NCBI RefSeq assembly: GCF_014656545.1
Contig: NZ_BNDS01000034.1
Location: 1 to 44,566 of the forward strand
Direction of reading: 5' to 3'
Length of the DNA stretch: 44,566 nucleotides
Origin: Neobacillus kokaensis
Lineage (GTDB): Bacteria > Bacillota > Bacilli > Bacillales > Cytobacillaceae
A program made the translations under genes and the position numbers. Under the pieces are notes generated by a model that searched no databases, had not been told where the DNA came from, and saw nothing but the letters and a program-made list of their open reading frames with translations. This document shows positions 42,218 to 44,566 of the stretch, piece by piece; within the stretch, counting starts at the first letter, position 1, and each line of letters starts with the position of its first letter.

Positions 42218-42329
42218 CATGACACCACTTATGACCCTACCAGAATTTTGTCAAAGATTGATAGTTTTTTAAATTATTGAAAATGATAAAATAGAGTGCG
42301 AAGGGTGGACGGTGGTACATGACACCACT
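42218..42329. repeat. direct repeat CATGACACCACT flanking the glnK promoter
   Basis: CATGACACCACT at 42218-42229 and again at 42318-42329, exactly 100 bp apart. The second is also the right arm of an inverted repeat GTGGT/ACCAC. A TGATAAAAT extended -10 (ending 42292) lies between. Could be GlnL binding sites or copies of a dispersed palindrome. Confidence 0.5.
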
Positions 42330-42360
42330 CGAGACTGACCGAAAGGAGGTCTGTGTGTAA

Positions 42361-43626
42361 TTGGTTTTACTAACTGAGCGTTTTTTCAGACATAATTGGC
42401 TAGTGATCATGGTGACGGCACTGTTGACGGCGCTGGCTGGTGAGGTGAAGCTGGTTCCGTTTGATGGAGATTTGTTCCGTTTTGGTTTGGGCAGTGTGAC
42501 GTTTTTCCTGCTCATCCTCATTTGGCCGCCGGTATCGGTGCTCAAGACGGGGACGATTACTGGGCTGACCGTCGTTTGCTTTCGCCTTGTTTGGGATCTC
42601 TTTTTCGAAAACATACCGTTGACTGATAGTCTCATCAACCATTTGCCGGCCTTCCTATTTTATTTTCTATTTGCCCTGGGGCTTCATATTATTAAAGTTA
42701 ACCGCTACAAAACCCGTCCGTTTGTTTTAGGGGCGTGGGCTGCCTTATTTGAATTTATTGGAAACGGAGCGGAGGAACTGATTCGGCAGGAGCTTCTTTA
42801 TAAAACAAACCTTAGCTACGAAGAGTGGGCGATTGTCGCCGGCGTGGCCTTGCTGCGGAGTTATTTTGCTGTCGGGCTGTACGGCTCGATTATCGTTTCA
42901 GAACAAAAGAAACGAATGGAAGAAATGCTGCAGGTGGGGGCGGAGCTATATGTCGAAACCCTTTATTTAGAAAAATCAATCGATCATATTGAGCGAATTA
43001 CGGCGTCCAGCCATGATTTATACCGAAAGTTAAAGCAAGATCGGCATGACCTTGGGTTGCAGGCACTTCATATTGCACAAGAGATTCATGAAGTCAAAAA
43101 GGACTCCCAGCGTATTTTATCAGGACTGACCAAGATTACAGAGCAAAAAAGGGAAAACGACTTTTCGCTGTCTGACCTCGTACATCTAATAGTTCTGGCA
43201 AATGAACGGTACAGCGAGCGGTTAAAAAAAGAAATCACGTTTCATGTCAAGCAGGAGGTTCATTTTAAAACCGACCTGCCGATTCCGCTGCTTGCATTGC
43301 TAAATAACCTGACCGCCAATGCTGTCGAATCGATTGTGGAAAGCGGCGAGATTCAATTTGATATAGTTGAAAAAGGAGGAGAGATTTGTTTTTCAATTAA
43401 AGATACAGGCATGGGTATTCCGGAGGAGGATGTTTCGATTGTGTTTGAGCCGGGATACACCACAAAGTTTAATGAAAAAGGTGTGGCGGCAACAGGAATT
43501 GGCCTTTCGCACGTACTCGACATTGTGCAGGCGTTTCAAGGGCGGATTCAAATTGAAACTCCGAAAACCGGGACGATTTTTCATGTGTGCCTGCCTGTCA
43601 ACTCCATACGAAAGCGAGGGGACTAG
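42361..43626 (+). CDS. glnK: sensor histidine kinase GlnK (YcbA-like)
   Basis: A 421-residue membrane kinase. Five to six hydrophobic segments (about 12-180) form the sensor half, a helical linker follows, the probable phosphoacceptor is H243 in EIHEVKKDSQRIL, and a GHKL ATPase domain has NNLTANAVESI (N box), DTGMGIP and GVAATGIGLSHV. The layout and the adjacent YcbB-type regulator identify it as GlnK-like, which in B. subtilis senses glutamine and controls glutaminase and its transporter. Start is TTG 42361 behind AAGGAGGT, ten bases away. Two bases separate its stop from glnL. Confidence 0.85.
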   Translation: MVLLTERFFRHNWLVIMVTALLTALAGEVKLVPFDGDLFRFGLGSVTFFLLILIWPPVSVLKTGTITGLTVVCFRLVWDLFFENIPLTDSLINHLPAFLFYFLFALGLHIIKVNRYKTRPFVLGAWAALFEFIGNGAEELIRQELLYKTNLSYEEWAIVAGVALLRSYFAVGLYGSIIVSEQKKRMEEMLQVGAELYVETLYLEKSIDHIERITASSHDLYRKLKQDRHDLGLQALHIAQEIHEVKKDSQRILSGLTKITEQKRENDFSLSDLVHLIVLANERYSERLKKEITFHVKQEVHFKTDLPIPLLALLNNLTANAVESIVESGEIQFDIVEKGGEICFSIKDTGMGIPEEDVSIVFEPGYTTKFNEKGVAATGIGLSHVLDIVQAFQGRIQIETPKTGTIFHVCLPVNSIRKRGD

Positions 43627-43628
43627 CT

Positions 43629-44522
43629 ATGCGTTTTTTTATCGTTGATGATGATAAGGTTTGCCGGACGATGTTAAAAAAAATAATTACCGACAGCGAG
43701 CTTGGCATGGTGATTGGGGAGGCGGAAAATGGCGGGGATGCGCTTTCGTCTGTCATGAGCCTAAGCCCGGACATTGTGCTGATTGATTGTTTGATGCCGG
43801 AAATGGACGGGATTGAAGCGATGGAGCAGCTGAAGCGGAAGGGATTTTCCGGCCAATTCATTATGATTTCTCAGATTGTCAACAAGGAAATGGTCGGGGA
43901 AGCATATCAGAAGGGTGTGGAGTTTTTCATCCACAAGCCGATTAACCGAGTCGAAGTGGAGAGTATTTTAAAAAGAACGGCTGAGCAGGCAAGACTAAAA
44001 AGTTCGCTGCAAACGATTCGCCAATCATTGGAGCAGATTGGTATCGCACAGCAGCCGCCAGGCAGGGACCGGCAATCGGTGAAAGATATTGTGCATTCGA
44101 TTCTCCACCAAATGGGCGTTGTTGGCGAAGCGGGCAGCGAGGATATTGCAGCCATTATCGAATATCTGATCGATAGGAGTGACAGGCATGTGCAGCTGCC
44201 GCCGTTAAAGGATTTATACGAAGCGGCAGGGACCAAAAGGAAGGTTCGGAATGCCGATATGAAAAAGGAAGTTAAAGCTATTGAGCAGCGGATTCGCCGA
44301 ACAATTTTAAGCGCAATCAACAATTTAGCTTCTTTAGGGGCGATTGATTTTACGAATGAAGCGTTTGAGTATTATGCGCCGCGTTATTTTGATTTTCAAG
44401 ACATAAGGACTTACATGGTCTACATCCGTGATGAACGCCAAAATCCACCGAAAATCAAAATTAACATTCGCAAGTTTCTTCAGGTGCTGTATTTGGAGAC
44501 ATTAGAAAAATATAGTCGTTAA
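43629..44522 (+). CDS. glnL: response regulator GlnL (YcbB-like)
   Basis: A 297-residue regulator. The receiver domain (1-120) carries D7-D9, phosphoacceptor D53 in LIDCLMP and K102 in IHKPIN. The C-terminal half is the YcbB domain (about 150-297: VKDIVHSILHQMGVVGEAGSEDI, AIEQRIRRTILSAINNLASLG), a DNA-binding type distinct from OmpR and NarL. ATG 43629 is chosen for the AGGGG just before it; upstream in-frame codons lie inside glnK. Co-transcribed with glnK. Target genes (glsA/glnT in B. subtilis) are not in the window. Confidence 0.9.
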   Translation: MRFFIVDDDKVCRTMLKKIITDSELGMVIGEAENGGDALSSVMSLSPDIVLIDCLMPEMDGIEAMEQLKRKGFSGQFIMISQIVNKEMVGEAYQKGVEFFIHKPINRVEVESILKRTAEQARLKSSLQTIRQSLEQIGIAQQPPGRDRQSVKDIVHSILHQMGVVGEAGSEDIAAIIEYLIDRSDRHVQLPPLKDLYEAAGTKRKVRNADMKKEVKAIEQRIRRTILSAINNLASLGAIDFTNEAFEYYAPRYFDFQDIRTYMVYIRDERQNPPKIKINIRKFLQVLYLETLEKYSR

Positions 44523-44566
44523 GTAATTTTTTCAGGTTGGTGGTTCTGCATTGCCCAAAAAAGAGG

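Noticed and set aside
41848..42280. Overlapping plus-strand frames of 76-117 codons through the family B array
   Set aside because: They encode only repetitive Arg/Pro/His-rich peptides caused by a GC-rich tandem repeat, exist in several frames at once, and have no ribosome site. A 52-bp period is not a multiple of three.

Overview
The window looks like chromosome of a low-GC Gram-positive, endospore-former-type Bacillaceae (Bacillus/Neobacillus-like; the genus is inference). The support is strong AGGAGG-type ribosome sites, frequent GTG starts, a GlnK/GlnL (YcbA/YcbB-type) two-component pair, a KinA-E-like orphan kinase, and dispersed palindromes of a kind I remember from Bacillus genomes. 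I see no transposase, phage gene, tRNA or rRNA. Almost every gene is intact and ordinary; the notable material is the glycan cluster and the intergenic repeats.

Layout. 0.1-4.0 kb: a secreted SPOR/phosphodiester-glycosidase protein, then a divergent AraC regulator and phytanoyl-CoA-dioxygenase-like enzyme. 4.1-8.3 kb: a FUSC-type membrane protein divergent from a MarR regulator plus DHA2 drug-exporter operon. 8.4-8.7 kb: a 52-bp repeat array. 8.8-12.4 kb: a GNAT, an MFS carrier, an SDR dehydrogenase and a divergent TetR regulator whose likely operator sits on the SDR promoter. 12.5-13.6 kb: an AI-2E-family membrane protein.

13.8-29.1 kb is a host-glycan foraging island: a frameshifted GH84 gene, then nanE, a ROK kinase (nanK) and two tandem FadR-type GntR regulators on the minus strand, divergent from nanA and a sodium/sialate-type symporter on the plus strand. 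These are followed by divergent secreted GH84 (exo-N-acetylglucosaminidase) and GH85 (endo-N-acetylglucosaminidase) proteins that share a C-terminal PKD-CBM32 module, and an aldo-keto reductase. Together they suggest release of N-glycans, trimming of GlcNAc, and uptake and catabolism of sialic acid via ManNAc and ManNAc-6-P to GlcNAc-6-P. No sialidase, nagA or nagB lies in the window.

29.2-37.2 kb: a MarR regulon (MarR gene, MFS exporter, PatB-like C-S lyase) in which two genes carry the same promoter-operator module, a dicarboxylate/amino-acid symporter, a PAP2 phosphatase, a GT4 glycosyltransferase and a zinc metallopeptidase. 37.5-44.5 kb: a GAF-GAF-PAS histidine kinase, an AcfC-like binding protein, an FAH-family hydrolase and the glnK-glnL pair.

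The most unusual feature is four intergenic arrays (8.4, 29.2, 39.6 and 42.0 kb) in two unrelated sequence families. Both families keep a 52-bp period (51-52 in one array), and each unit carries a hairpin. Three arrays lie between convergent genes. REP-like palindromes and a composite palindrome-plus-terminator element add a second layer of dispersed repeats.
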